From contig NC_015709.1 of the NCBI RefSeq assembly GCF_000218875.1, positions 1,364,001 through 1,428,000 of the forward strand: DNA of 64,000 bases, written 5' to 3'. The notes under the pieces are model-generated. The model ran no database searches. It had not been told where the DNA came from and worked only from the letters and a program-made list of their open reading frames with translations. Shown piece by piece: positions 37,090 through 46,199 of this stretch (its first letter is position 1; each line of letters starts with the position of its first letter). This stretch comes from Zymomonas mobilis subsp. pomaceae ATCC 29192. GTDB lineage: Bacteria; Pseudomonadota; Alphaproteobacteria; Sphingomonadales; Sphingomonadaceae. Made by a program: the position numbers and the translations under genes.

Positions 37090-38832
37090 ATGAGTGCCCC
37101 CTCTTTGCTTTTTCGATCCCCGGTATCTTCCGCGTCTTCTTCACCCTTTGGGGCTATGTCAGCTGAACGTCAGGATTTATTTTTCTCTTTGGCTTTGACA
37201 GCATTACCCCGTCCTATGATTAATCCTTTATGCCAGATCGTTATTGCAAGGCTGGAAAGGCGTGTCCCGGGGCTCAAACAACGTCTTCAGCCTCTCGATG
37301 GTAAAAAACTTTTCGTTCAACCGGAAGAACTAGACGTTGGATTTCTCCTTAGTTTCAGAAATGGACATCCAGAATTAAATGCATTGGCAGTGGGTTCTCC
37401 TGTAAAAGTAGATGCCAAATTAGCGGCTTCTCTTGATACCTTTTTTGATCTGCTTCACGGAAAAAGTGATGGGGACGCTTTGTTCTTTTCTCGTGATTTA
37501 AAAGTTGACGGTGATATGGCGGTTGTCGTTGCGCTTCGAAACGCGATGGATGGTCTTGGGGAAGACTTGCTAAGTGATATTTTTTCGCCTCCTGCACCCT
37601 TCAATCATCTACTTAATCGGGTAAGTAGTGTTGCTAATCGTTGTGTAGATCGTGTCGTAGCGCCATTCCTGCAAAAAACAGCAAGGCTTGAGTCCGATAT
37701 TGGCTCTATGCGAGCAGAAATCGACCAATTACGACGGCATCAATATCAGAAAGCTCAGCCCCCCTTCTCCAAGGTAGAGGTTGTGTCCTCTGTAGAAAAA
37801 AATAACCGTACTTCACCTAAAGTTGACCAAAAACCTATAGAATTATTAGCACCAGCAGGCACACCCGCTGCACTTCGTTCGGCCATTGATGCCGGTGCTA
37901 ATGCTGTTTATCTTGGATTTCGTGATGAAACGAATGCTCGGAATTATCCGGGGCTCAATTTTTCCCGTGATGATCTGAAAGAAGGTCTCGCCTATGCGCA
38001 TGAGCGGGGGCGACGGGTACATGTTGCCATCAATACATATGCGGCAGCGGGTAATATGCAACCTTGGTATAAAGCTATTGATACTGCTGCTGAATTAGGC
38101 GTTGATGCTCTTATTATGGCGGATATCGGTTTATTATCCTATGCTAGTAAGCGGTATCCTGACCTTTCGCGCCATTTATCTGTACAGGCAGGTGCTTCTA
38201 CGCCGGCGGCTATTCAATTTTATTATGAAATGTTTGGTATTAACCGGATGGTTTTACCACGGATGTTCACTTTAGATGAAATCGCGATTCTGAAAGAAAA
38301 AGTGCCTATTGAAATTGAAACCTTCATATTTGGTAGCTTGTCACCGATGTCTGAAGGTCGTTGTGCTCTTTCTGCTTATGCAACAGGTCGTTCTCCTAAT
38401 CTTTGTGGAGTTTGTTCTCCTGCCGAGCATGTCCGCTATGAGAATCGCGAAGGTGTATTGGTGTCTCAGTTAGGTGATTTTGTGATCAACCGGTTTGAAG
38501 AAGGGGAGGCCGCTGGCTATCCTACACTTTGCAAAGGGCGCTATATTCCCGAAGGTGGAGACGCCTGTTACCTCTTTGAGAAACCAGAATGTCTTAATGC
38601 TGCAGAGTATATTGCTAGTTTGCGTGCCGCCGGCGTGACCTCATTTAAAATTGAAGGTCGGCAGCGTAGCCGTTTTTATACGACAGAAGTAGTTTCCTGT
38701 TTTCGAGCCTTATTGGATGCAGAAGCTGCTGGTGAAGCTATCGAAACTTTGCCAGATGTCTTAGAAAGATTGCATAAGTTAGCAGAGGGCGGAGAGGAAA
38801 CTCGGGGTGCCTATCGGAAAGGATGGCGATGA
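37090..38832 (+). CDS. ubiTU: UbiT-UbiU fusion: SCP2 lipid-binding domain plus U32 ubiquinone hydroxylase subunit
   Basis: Residues ~25-180 form an SCP2-like domain equivalent to UbiT, a lipid-binding accessory factor. A helical linker (~185-245) leads to a complete peptidase-U32-family domain (~249-580, starting IELLAPAGTPAALRSAIDAG) equivalent to UbiU. UbiU and UbiV carry Fe-S clusters and hydroxylate ubiquinone precursors without O2. The UbiU cysteines are spaced as in E. coli: Cys425, Cys442 and Cys481 match C176, C193 and C232. The place of C169 is Ser418, and an extra Cys439 sits nearby. The stop overlaps ubiV as ATGA. The true protease activity suggested by the family name is not expected. 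Confidence 0.85.
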   Translation: MSAPSLLFRSPVSSASSSPFGAMSAERQDLFFSLALTALPRPMINPLCQIVIARLERRVPGLKQRLQPLDGKKLFVQPEELDVGFLLSFRNGHPELNALAVGSPVKVDAKLAASLDTFFDLLHGKSDGDALFFSRDLKVDGDMAVVVALRNAMDGLGEDLLSDIFSPPAPFNHLLNRVSSVANRCVDRVVAPFLQKTARLESDIGSMRAEIDQLRRHQYQKAQPPFSKVEVVSSVEKNNRTSPKVDQKPIELLAPAGTPAALRSAIDAGANAVYLGFRDETNARNYPGLNFSRDDLKEGLAYAHERGRRVHVAINTYAAAGNMQPWYKAIDTAAELGVDALIMADIGLLSYASKRYPDLSRHLSVQAGASTPAAIQFYYEMFGINRMVLPRMFTLDEIAILKEKVPIEIETFIFGSLSPMSEGRCALSAYATGRSPNLCGVCSPAEHVRYENREGVLVSQLGDFVINRFEEGEAAGYPTLCKGRYIPEGGDACYLFEKPECLNAAEYIASLRAAGVTSFKIEGRQRSRFYTTEVVSCFRALLDAEAAGEAIETLPDVLERLHKLAEGGEETRGAYRKGWR

Positions 38833-39764
38833 ACACACCTATAAATGATCGTTTAACATTAGGGCCAGTGATGTTCTCATGGGCGGCTCGCTCTTTACGT
38901 GATTTTTATTTCCGTATCGCAGATGAAGCTGACATCGATACTGTTTATTTAGGTGAAGTAATCTGTTCTAAACGTTTTCCTTTTTTAAAACGTCATCTAC
39001 CTGAAATTATTGAAAGATTGCAGCAAGGGGGTAAAAAATTAGTATTTTCCTCTTTGGCCCTTGTCGGTACTGTTGAAGAAGTGTCGGAGATGGAAGATAT
39101 GGTCAGAACGGCCAAGGGCACCATCGAAGCTAATGATGTTAGTTTGGTGCGTCTTTTACAAGGAAAAGACCATCATCTTGGGCCTTTTGTTAATGTTTAT
39201 AATGAAGGAGCCCTTGATTTTCTTATCCGGCTAGGGGCTAAAAAAATATGCCTTAATCCCGAACTTCCTGCTTCTGTTATTAAAGAATTGGCTGCACGAA
39301 GTAGTGTGCCTTTGGAAGTTATTGCTTTTGGGCGGTTTCCTATTTCCATTTCAGCCCGTTGCTTTGATGCGCGTGCTAAAGGACGCAGTAAGGATGACTG
39401 TCGGTTTGCTTGCCTTAACCATGTAGATGGTTTGACAATTCAGACATTAGACAAACAACCTTTTTTAACGGTTAATGGAATGCAAACATTAACCTATGGC
39501 TGTGGCAATTTATTGCATGCAATGCCTGATTTACAACAGGCGGGTATTCATGACTTCCGGCTTTCTCCGCAGTCTGGAGATATGGTGGCTACAGCCTCCT
39601 TATTCCGTCAACGCTTAAAGGGCGAAATTGATGGGGATACGGCTAGTGCCTTGTTAGCTGAACTGCATCCTGAAATGCCCGGGTTTTCTAATGGATTTCT
39701 TTATTCAAAACCTGGGCATCAATTTATTACAGATGGGCCCGTACTGAATCCGATGCCGCTTTAA
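38829..39764 (+). CDS. ubiV: O2-independent ubiquinone biosynthesis protein UbiV
   Basis: This U32-family protein is the partner of UbiU in anaerobic ubiquinone hydroxylation. All four expected [4Fe-4S] cysteines are present with family spacing: one in GEVICSKR near the N-terminus, then SARC, DDC and FAC (C-x12-C-x3-C, matching C180, C193 and C197 of E. coli UbiV). The ATG at 38829 overlaps the ubiTU stop and has AAGGA five bases before it; an in-frame ATG at 38823 would add two residues. Its 3' end overlaps the convergent LTA-synthase-like gene by 38 bases. Confidence 0.88.
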   Translation: MNTPINDRLTLGPVMFSWAARSLRDFYFRIADEADIDTVYLGEVICSKRFPFLKRHLPEIIERLQQGGKKLVFSSLALVGTVEEVSEMEDMVRTAKGTIEANDVSLVRLLQGKDHHLGPFVNVYNEGALDFLIRLGAKKICLNPELPASVIKELAARSSVPLEVIAFGRFPISISARCFDARAKGRSKDDCRFACLNHVDGLTIQTLDKQPFLTVNGMQTLTYGCGNLLHAMPDLQQAGIHDFRLSPQSGDMVATASLFRQRLKGEIDGDTASALLAELHPEMPGFSNGFLYSKPGHQFITDGPVLNPMPL

Positions 39765-41274
39765 ATGCTTCTTTTGTCGATTGGGGTTGATCTGCAGTCG
39801 TGGATCGACCCTCAGGCATCGCTTTACTATATTGATAGATCATTCGATATAAATCGGCAGGGGTCATATCCTCTTCATGATGATTAGGGCGTATGATGAT
39901 GCCTTTTTCATTAAAACATAAAAAGACGTAAGGTGTGTGACGGTCTTTGCAAGGGACACTGATTGTAGGAATGCTTGGACGATGGTCGCCGAAGAACACC
40001 AATATAGCTGATTTTTTAGCCTTAGCAAAATAATCAATTAAGTCACCTAGCATGCGATCACTATTCTCGGCATGATGTACATAGGAATGTAGCAAACCTT
40101 CAGGGGTCGCTTCACCATCTGCATCCCATGGTCCATGATTTTCCATAGTGACAGTATAAATAAAAGTGGGTTTTTGGCATGAATCCATGAAGTTTATCAA
40201 TTTTTGCCCTAAAGTAACGTCATCAACATAACGTTGTCCTTTTTGGGGCGGTGAAAAATAATCCAGACCTATTAAGCGGGAAAAACCGGCCAAAGGCATG
40301 ATATCATCACGATTATAGAAGCGCATATCATGAGGGTGAACAAAAAGGGTATCATAACTATAAGCTTGCAAACGGGCAGATAAAGCATAGGTGATTTCGC
40401 GTTTGGCCGTCATAAAAGGATCGAACTGTCTAAATCCTAAATCCGTATCATCGCGGCCAAATAATACCCCATATTCTGTCCGCATAGTATAAGCGCCAAA
40501 ACCATTGACATGAAGTTTTCCACTTTGCCAAGCGTGTTCACGGGCTTTTTTTAGTGTCGGCAGGGGGGGGCGATTCTTAAGCGTAGGCAACTCAGCTGGA
40601 TCCATGAACGATTCACATTGGATAACCAGAATAATTTCTGGTTTTTGACCTAATGAGACATCTTTTTTTTCTATATTATCGGCTTTCAAGGGTAAAGGAT
40701 CAGGGCTGTTCCACCAACGCTGCCAATATAAAAAGAGTGTCGCTAGCAATCCGAGACTTTTGGAATCTTCTTCCAAATCAGGCGTTAACGCTAAATTTTT
40801 AAACGGTGGTATTTTTAGTAACAAAAAAAGAACAAAGAGATCAACACAAAGAAGAAAAAGACCTCTTATATGAGGCATAGCCTGTCTTTTATTGAGGATT
40901 ATAAAAAATATAATCAGAATAGGCGTAACTGTGGATAGCAACCAGCATGTTAAGGATGATAAGGCGGTCAAATAAAAACGAGGATGGCGTGCCACAGAAA
41001 TAAGAACTAAAAAGTCAGAAAATATCAGCGGCTCCCCCAGCATTTTATATTTGGTATTTGATATAGCTACCAAAGCTGCATGGAGTGCAATTGTTATCAC
41101 CATTGATAACGGAGCATTGCCAGATAAAAGCAAGAAGAAGCTAAAAACGGCTGTAACGACAGTATTCTGAAGAACAAGACCGTTAAGAGTCCGTCGATGG
41201 TAAGGAACAGTACGACGGTCAAGGATCGAGCTTAAAAAAAGGGTCACTGCGATAAACAGCAGATCATTTGTCAC
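39727..41274 (-). CDS. LTA-synthase-like sulfatase-superfamily membrane phosphotransferase
   Basis: The 515-residue protein has five N-terminal membrane helices and a C-terminal alkaline-phosphatase-superfamily domain facing the periplasm. Metal-site residues are seen in QCESFMDP (Glu221) and VFFGDHRPS. The likely nucleophile is Thr263 in GAYTMRTEYG, and TMENHGPWD is also conserved. LtaS/OpgB-type enzymes move phosphoglycerol or phosphoethanolamine from lipids to glycans. A Gram-negative cell has no lipoteichoic acid, so a surface or periplasmic glycan is the likely acceptor (inference). A capsule-type gene starts divergently 412 bases away. Confidence 0.85.
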   Translation of the reverse strand: MTNDLLFIAVTLFLSSILDRRTVPYHRRTLNGLVLQNTVVTAVFSFFLLLSGNAPLSMVITIALHAALVAISNTKYKMLGEPLIFSDFLVLISVARHPRFYLTALSSLTCWLLSTVTPILIIFFIILNKRQAMPHIRGLFLLCVDLFVLFLLLKIPPFKNLALTPDLEEDSKSLGLLATLFLYWQRWWNSPDPLPLKADNIEKKDVSLGQKPEIILVIQCESFMDPAELPTLKNRPPLPTLKKAREHAWQSGKLHVNGFGAYTMRTEYGVLFGRDDTDLGFRQFDPFMTAKREITYALSARLQAYSYDTLFVHPHDMRFYNRDDIMPLAGFSRLIGLDYFSPPQKGQRYVDDVTLGQKLINFMDSCQKPTFIYTVTMENHGPWDADGEATPEGLLHSYVHHAENSDRMLGDLIDYFAKAKKSAILVFFGDHRPSIPTISVPCKDRHTPYVFLCFNEKGIIIRPNHHEEDMTPADLYRMIYQYSKAMPEGRSTTADQPQSTKEAFKAASDSVRAHL

Positions 41275-41686
41275 TTTGATTAATGCCCTATTTTTGTCAA
41301 AATTGAAGTTCCTCGGCTGAGCGAAACTCTTCTATGAGCCGCTATGGCTATTCTGTCTATGGGATAACAAAATTCATAGATATAGTGGCTATTGCAGTGA
41401 TGTCGCATTCTATAATAATTCTTTTCAATTACTGGTATAATGTCAAAATATTGGCATAAAGCGTATGAACAGATTGGAAACATGTTCTTATATGTTTAAT
41501 TTGTTCTAACTATCGTTACATATTCTGATACCTCTAAAAGGTGTCTGAATCACTTTTTTGTATAAAAACAAAACTCTGTTTTGTTCTGCGTAGAGTAAAA
41601 TGAAAGGGGCCGTATGGCCAAGCTTGTCGTTCGAAGCTTAGAAATAAGTAATTATTTCATCATGGATATTCGGAGTTATCGAAACC
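41275..41686. other. Intergenic region between divergent surface-polysaccharide genes
   Basis: This 412-base interval should hold the promoters of the LTA-synthase-like gene (minus) and the KpsS-like gene (plus). A 67-residue frame on the minus strand (41280-41483) has no ribosome site or known motif and is not called. Two HindIII-like AAGCTT hexamers lie close together near 41620-41640. No RNA gene or known operator is seen. Confidence 0.5.
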
Positions 41687-43090
41687 ATGTATGAATATCG
41701 AAAGACAATCCTTAGCGATGATAATGCACCGCTCGTTGCGGCACCTGGTGCTACCCCGGTTCCCCTTCCAAACCGTAATTTGCTTTTACTTCAAGGCTTG
41801 ATGGGGCCTTTATTCCGTCGACTTGGACAGGCTTTAATGAAGCAAGGCTATACGGTTTATAAAGTCAATTTTAATGGAGGAGATCGCTTTTTTTGGCGAC
41901 TTCCGAATGGGATTGATTATTGTGGGGATGAATCTGGGTGGCCTGATTTTTTTGAAGCCCTTATCAACAGATTTAATATTACAGATGTTATTTTATTTGG
42001 AGATTGCCGCGCGCTTCATCGGGGGGCTATTCGGGTCTGCCATAAATTACATATCCCCGTACATGTATTTGAAGAAGGTTATATCCGGCCAGATTGGGTG
42101 ACGCTAGAATTAGGGGGCGTTAATGGCCATTCTTCTCTCCCGAAGGATCCTGAATGGTATAAAACCGAGGCGGCGAAACTACCTGTTCTTCCAGAACATA
42201 AACCCGTGCCTTCCTCTTTTGTCCGGCGTGCCTATGAAGGCATCTCTTATAGTCTCGCTACAGCCGCTTTAAAGTGGCATTACCCTTATTGGAAAGATTA
42301 CCGTCCATGGCCCCCTTTGGTCGAAGGGGTGGGCTGGTTGCGACGGTTGTGCCGTCGAAAAAAAGCTCAAGCACGGACGGATCTTTTGTTGGCTCGGCTT
42401 GAGCGAGAACAGACACCTTATGTGCTTTTTCCATTACAACTTGATGCTGATTCTCAAGTCAGATTGCATTCACCTTTTAATGGAATGTTAGAAGCTATTG
42501 AGTTGGTATTAGGTTCTTTTGCACATTACGCACCCAAAAATTTAAGATTAGTAATAAAAGAACATCCTCTTGATAATGGAGTACGCGATTGGTGCTCTGA
42601 ATCCTTTGCTATTGCTAAACGATTGGGGATTGCTGATCGGATTGACTATATGGAGCGAGGCGATATCGCTCTTGTTACCCAAAAAGCGCAAGCCTTAGTC
42701 ACGATCAATAGCACCTGTGGCACGCTAGCATTAAATTGTAATGTTCCCGTAATTACCTTGGGACAGGCAGTCTATGATATTATAGGTGTGACATATCAGG
42801 GAGAACTGGACAATTTTTGGGAAAATCCCGGTAAACCAGATCAGGAAATTTTTTCAGCTTTTAAACGTGTTCTGATTGAACGCTGTCTTGTCCCGGGTGG
42901 ATTTTTTTCGGAAGAAGCGTTAGCTAAAGTGATGAAGGGGGTTCTGACACGATTACAGGCGGCTTGCCCAATAGAGCCCAGTCTTGTCCGATCTATAAGC
43001 AGGTCTTCTTCCTCTTCTTTAGTTTCTTCTCCTCCAAGGTTAGTTGCTTCCGCAGGCCATGCTCCAAATCTATCTCTGCCACCCCAATAA
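41687..43090 (+). CDS. Capsule polysaccharide export/modification protein, KpsS/LipB-like
   Basis: The 467-residue cytoplasmic protein matches the Capsule_synth family. Family landmarks are LLLQGLMGPLFRRLGQAL, LFGDCRALHRGA, VFEEGYIRPDWVTLELGGVN and the later KEHPLDN and TINSTCGTLALN. In E. coli KpsS with KpsC adds the Kdo linker to phosphatidylglycerol that anchors group 2 capsule; the same role here is an inference, as no KpsC, KpsM or KpsT gene lies in the window. A Ser-rich tail ends the protein. It converges with priA, 20 bases apart. Confidence 0.87.
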   Translation: MYEYRKTILSDDNAPLVAAPGATPVPLPNRNLLLLQGLMGPLFRRLGQALMKQGYTVYKVNFNGGDRFFWRLPNGIDYCGDESGWPDFFEALINRFNITDVILFGDCRALHRGAIRVCHKLHIPVHVFEEGYIRPDWVTLELGGVNGHSSLPKDPEWYKTEAAKLPVLPEHKPVPSSFVRRAYEGISYSLATAALKWHYPYWKDYRPWPPLVEGVGWLRRLCRRKKAQARTDLLLARLEREQTPYVLFPLQLDADSQVRLHSPFNGMLEAIELVLGSFAHYAPKNLRLVIKEHPLDNGVRDWCSESFAIAKRLGIADRIDYMERGDIALVTQKAQALVTINSTCGTLALNCNVPVITLGQAVYDIIGVTYQGELDNFWENPGKPDQEIFSAFKRVLIERCLVPGGFFSEEALAKVMKGVLTRLQAACPIEPSLVRSISRSSSSSLVSSPPRLVASAGHAPNLSLPPQ

Positions 43091-43110
43091 AACTTATATT
43101 TTTTAAGAAA

Positions 43111-45279
43111 TTAGAAAAAATTATACGGATCAACATCTATGGTGATCCGTATAGAGGAAGGAATGTCTACTGTACTTAACCACTTCCGAATAATTTTTTG
43201 TACTGCCACTGTTCTTTTGGCTTGTACCAATAAGCGATAACGGTAGCGACCGCGTAATTGCATCATGGGAGCAGGGGCAGGACCGAAAATTTCCATATCG
43301 GTTCTTATAGGCGCCGTGTGTCCTAACCTGTGAGCTATAGCTTCTGCCACGTCCTGTTTTTCAGACGAGATAATTAAGGCAACATACCTTCCAAAGGGTG
43401 GTGCCTCGGTTATTTCTCTTACGTCCATTTCTGCCTGATAAAATTGTTCGCGATTTCCTGAGATCAAGGCTTGAATCACGGGGACATCTGGCTCGTAGGT
43501 CTGAATAAAAACATGACCCATTAAATCGCTTCGTCCTGCCCGTCCAGCGACCTGAGCAATTTGTTGAAAACTATGTTCTGAAGCGCGCAGATCACCGCCT
43601 TGTAACCCTAAATCAGCGTCCACTACCCCTACTACAGTTAATCGGGGGAAATGGTATCCTTTGGTAACAAGTTGTGTTCCTACAATAATATCAATGGCCC
43701 CTTGTTCCATCTGATCAATGAATGCCGCGGCTTGTATCGGGGTCGTCAAAGTATCTGACGTCACTGTTGCAATACGCGCTTCAGGAAAAAGGATTGAGGC
43801 TTCTTCCGTAATTCTTTCTACGCCGGGACCACAGGCAACAAGGGCATCTTTTTCATGACATTCTGGACAATGATCTGGAATGGTTGTTGTGAACCCACAA
43901 TGGTGACAGATCATTTGCCCTTGTTGTCTATGTTCAACCATCCATGCGGTACAATGTGGACATTGAATACGATAGCCACAGTGGCGACATAGCGTTAGAG
44001 GAGCATAACCCCGCCTATTTAAAAAAAGCAGGCCCTGTTCGTGACGGACTAAGGCCTCTTTTAGCGATTTTACCAAAGGTTCTGCTAACCAGCGACCACG
44101 GGGTAGAGGATGTTCTAATAGATTAATGGCGTGGATATTGGGTAATCCAGCTGAACCATGCCTTTTGGGTAATTTGATCTCTTTATAATGCCCTAATTTT
44201 ACTTGCAGGACAGTTTCGAGGGCTGGTGTTGCAGAGGCCAAAATAGCCGGAATTTCTTCAAATTTGGCACGCATGACAGCGACATCACGTGCCTGATAAC
44301 ATACGCCGTCTTCTTGTTTAAAACTGGTCTCGTGGGCTTCATCAACAATAATGAGTCCCATATTTTTGAAGGGTAGAAATAAGGCTGATCTGGCTCCAAT
44401 AACAACCTTGGCTTTTCCTGATACGATGGCACGCCATGCCTGTCGTCGTCGAGATTGAGAAAGATCGGAATGCCATGCAACAGGTTTGCAGCCAAAACGG
44501 CTAGAAAATCGGGTTAAAAAAGGCTCGGTTAACGCAATCTCAGGTAATAAAATAAGGGCTTGTTTCTGATCCTTTATAGCCTGTGCTACAGCTTCGAAAT
44601 AAACTTCGGTTTTACCCGATCCTGTGACACCATCTAAGAGAAAAGGTCTAAATTTACTTTCTTCTACAGCGGATCGCAGTTGATCTGCTGCTTCTTGTTG
44701 TTGTCGTGACAAAACGGGTAATTTGAAATTGGGATCGGGTATGGCTATTATTTCATCTGCCTTAACCTCTAGAGCCGCTAAGGCGCCCTCCTTAATTAGC
44801 CCTCGGATAACAGCGACTGAGACATGAGCAAATGTTGCTAATTCATTTATTTGACCTTTTTTTCCTGACAGCCTTTCCAAGGCTTGCTTTCGTAAAACCG
44901 TCAGACGTGTGGGAATATTTCCGGTAGGATAATATTCGTGGGTAATTTTCGTATTCATCAATGGTGGCGGTAACGGTAATCCCATGCGTAAAATCGCACT
45001 TTCTGAGGCCATATAATAAGCAGCAACCCAACTTATTAGGCGTCGATAAGAGCGTTTGGCAGGAGGCAAATCGTAAATTTCACTGATAGATCTCAACCTT
45101 GATTCTGGGATAATATCATTTTTTAAAGGAAGCGTATCCCAAACCATACCTGAAATCTGGCGGGGCCCTAAAGGGATACGTACGATGCTACCCGGGACGA
45201 TATCCTTTCCCACCGGCAAGGTATAAGTGAGAATCCCCAAAGAAGGATTTGTCGTCAAAACAGGAATACGAAGCTTCAC
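43111..45279 (-). CDS. priA: Primosomal replication restart helicase PriA
   Basis: PriA recognises stalled forks and reloads the replisome. The 722-residue protein has an N-terminal DNA-binding region, Walker A GVTGSGKTEVY, DEAHE box, QVAGRAGR motif VI and the zinc-binding segment with four paired cysteine motifs (CRHC, CPHC, CHHC, CPEC). Length and order are normal. In many alphaproteobacteria it neighbours xerC; here the two are about 6 kb apart, with the biotin cluster between. Confidence 0.96.
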   Translation of the reverse strand: MKLRIPVLTTNPSLGILTYTLPVGKDIVPGSIVRIPLGPRQISGMVWDTLPLKNDIIPESRLRSISEIYDLPPAKRSYRRLISWVAAYYMASESAILRMGLPLPPPLMNTKITHEYYPTGNIPTRLTVLRKQALERLSGKKGQINELATFAHVSVAVIRGLIKEGALAALEVKADEIIAIPDPNFKLPVLSRQQQEAADQLRSAVEESKFRPFLLDGVTGSGKTEVYFEAVAQAIKDQKQALILLPEIALTEPFLTRFSSRFGCKPVAWHSDLSQSRRRQAWRAIVSGKAKVVIGARSALFLPFKNMGLIIVDEAHETSFKQEDGVCYQARDVAVMRAKFEEIPAILASATPALETVLQVKLGHYKEIKLPKRHGSAGLPNIHAINLLEHPLPRGRWLAEPLVKSLKEALVRHEQGLLFLNRRGYAPLTLCRHCGYRIQCPHCTAWMVEHRQQGQMICHHCGFTTTIPDHCPECHEKDALVACGPGVERITEEASILFPEARIATVTSDTLTTPIQAAAFIDQMEQGAIDIIVGTQLVTKGYHFPRLTVVGVVDADLGLQGGDLRASEHSFQQIAQVAGRAGRSDLMGHVFIQTYEPDVPVIQALISGNREQFYQAEMDVREITEAPPFGRYVALIISSEKQDVAEAIAHRLGHTAPIRTDMEIFGPAPAPMMQLRGRYRYRLLVQAKRTVAVQKIIRKWLSTVDIPSSIRITIDVDPYNFF

Positions 45280-45438
45280 AAAAGCCTTATCTCATTAAAA
45301 AACCTTATTATTGATAAGGTTTGTTTATATTTGCTTTATTTTCTTATTTTAAAGCACTCAATTAATAAAATTATAGGCAGCTTAAAAGAAGATTATAGAA
45401 ACTTACTCTTTAGATTTCTGTCCAACATACAAAATGAG

Positions 45439-45466
45439 CGAGCGGGTAAAGAAATTTACCCGCTCG
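45439..45466. terminator. Hairpin terminator downstream of the Gly-rich protein gene
   Basis: CGAGCGGGTAAA pairs perfectly with TTTACCCGCTCG over a GAAA loop (12 base pairs). It lies just after the stop of the Gly-rich gene on the minus strand. T-rich sequence follows weakly on that strand (CTCATTTTG). The 45280-45438 interval on the priA side is AT-rich and shows nothing else. Confidence 0.7.
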
Positions 45467-45488
45467 TAAAATAATATTGATTTTAAAT

Positions 45489-45923
45489 TTAGTAGCAAAA
45501 TCTCATAGGGACATAATCGCCAATATATGGATCCCATTGCATGCGTGTACCACAACCTCCATAATATCCGTAGCCCCCATAGCCATAGGCACCATTAGCA
45601 ATAAGTGCACCTGTCATAACGCCTAATGCGCCCATACCAAAAGCCGCTCCAGGTCCCCAGCCGCCACGATAGCCATGGTAATAACCACCACCGCCCCAGC
45701 CACCGCCACGGAAGCCTCTATCACCCCGAAAACCGCCACCCGGACCACCACCAGGTCCGCCACGGAAGCCACCACCACCAGGCCCACCGCCGCGCCCGCC
45801 ACCGGGGCCGCCGCCGGGGCCGCCGCCACGACCAGGTTGCGCTAAGGCCGGAGAAAGACTCACTACACCAAGCGAAGAAGCCACTACGACTGCCACACCT
45901 AAACGCCATAATTTTTTTATCAT
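45489..45923 (-). CDS. Secreted glycine-rich protein
   Basis: From the ATG at 45923 (ribosome site GAGAGG) the product has 144 residues: a signal peptide ending in SPALAQ, then a long stretch of GGGPGGG and FRGG repeats (about residues 30-80) and a Gly/Tyr-rich end with two cysteines. The frame opens further upstream at 46049, but those residues match nothing. Such proteins are often periplasmic or surface structural proteins; no function can be assigned. The repeats make the opposite strand open as a His-rich shadow. Confidence 0.65.
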   Translation of the reverse strand: MIKKLWRLGVAVVVASSLGVVSLSPALAQPGRGGGPGGGPGGGRGGGPGGGGFRGGPGGGPGGGFRGDRGFRGGGWGGGGYYHGYRGGWGPGAAFGMGALGVMTGALIANGAYGYGGYGYYGGCGTRMQWDPYIGDYVPMRFCY

Positions 45924-46199
45924 CATTGCCTCTCTTCTCGATATAGCATGAGTGCTTGAACAAAGACCGAGATGATAGAATCGCGAACTTTGCCCCCATA
46001 ACGAAAACAACTTATAATATAATATGTGAATGAGTTTAGAATGTTCCATTCATTTCTAATTCAACTAAGAAACACATTTTTTGAAATAGGGTTTTGTATC
46101 CGTTTGCTTTTTTATTTTTTCGACAAAATCGATACAGTTTTATATTTATACGTTTAAAAAGAACAATAATATTACCTTCTTTTGAAAAGGTCTTAACCC

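Noticed and set aside
37090-39764. Secreted collagenase-like U32 peptidases (virulence protease call)
   Set aside because: The cysteine spacing and the SCP2 domain fit UbiU/UbiV and UbiT. No signal peptide is present, so a protease role is not supported.
41280-41483. 67-codon minus-strand frame upstream of the LTA-synthase-like gene
   Set aside because: No good ribosome site, no motif and a composition like non-coding AT-rich DNA.
45626-45946. His-rich 106-codon frame opposite the Gly-rich protein gene
   Set aside because: It is the antisense of GGN glycine codons and has no ribosome site; a shadow frame.
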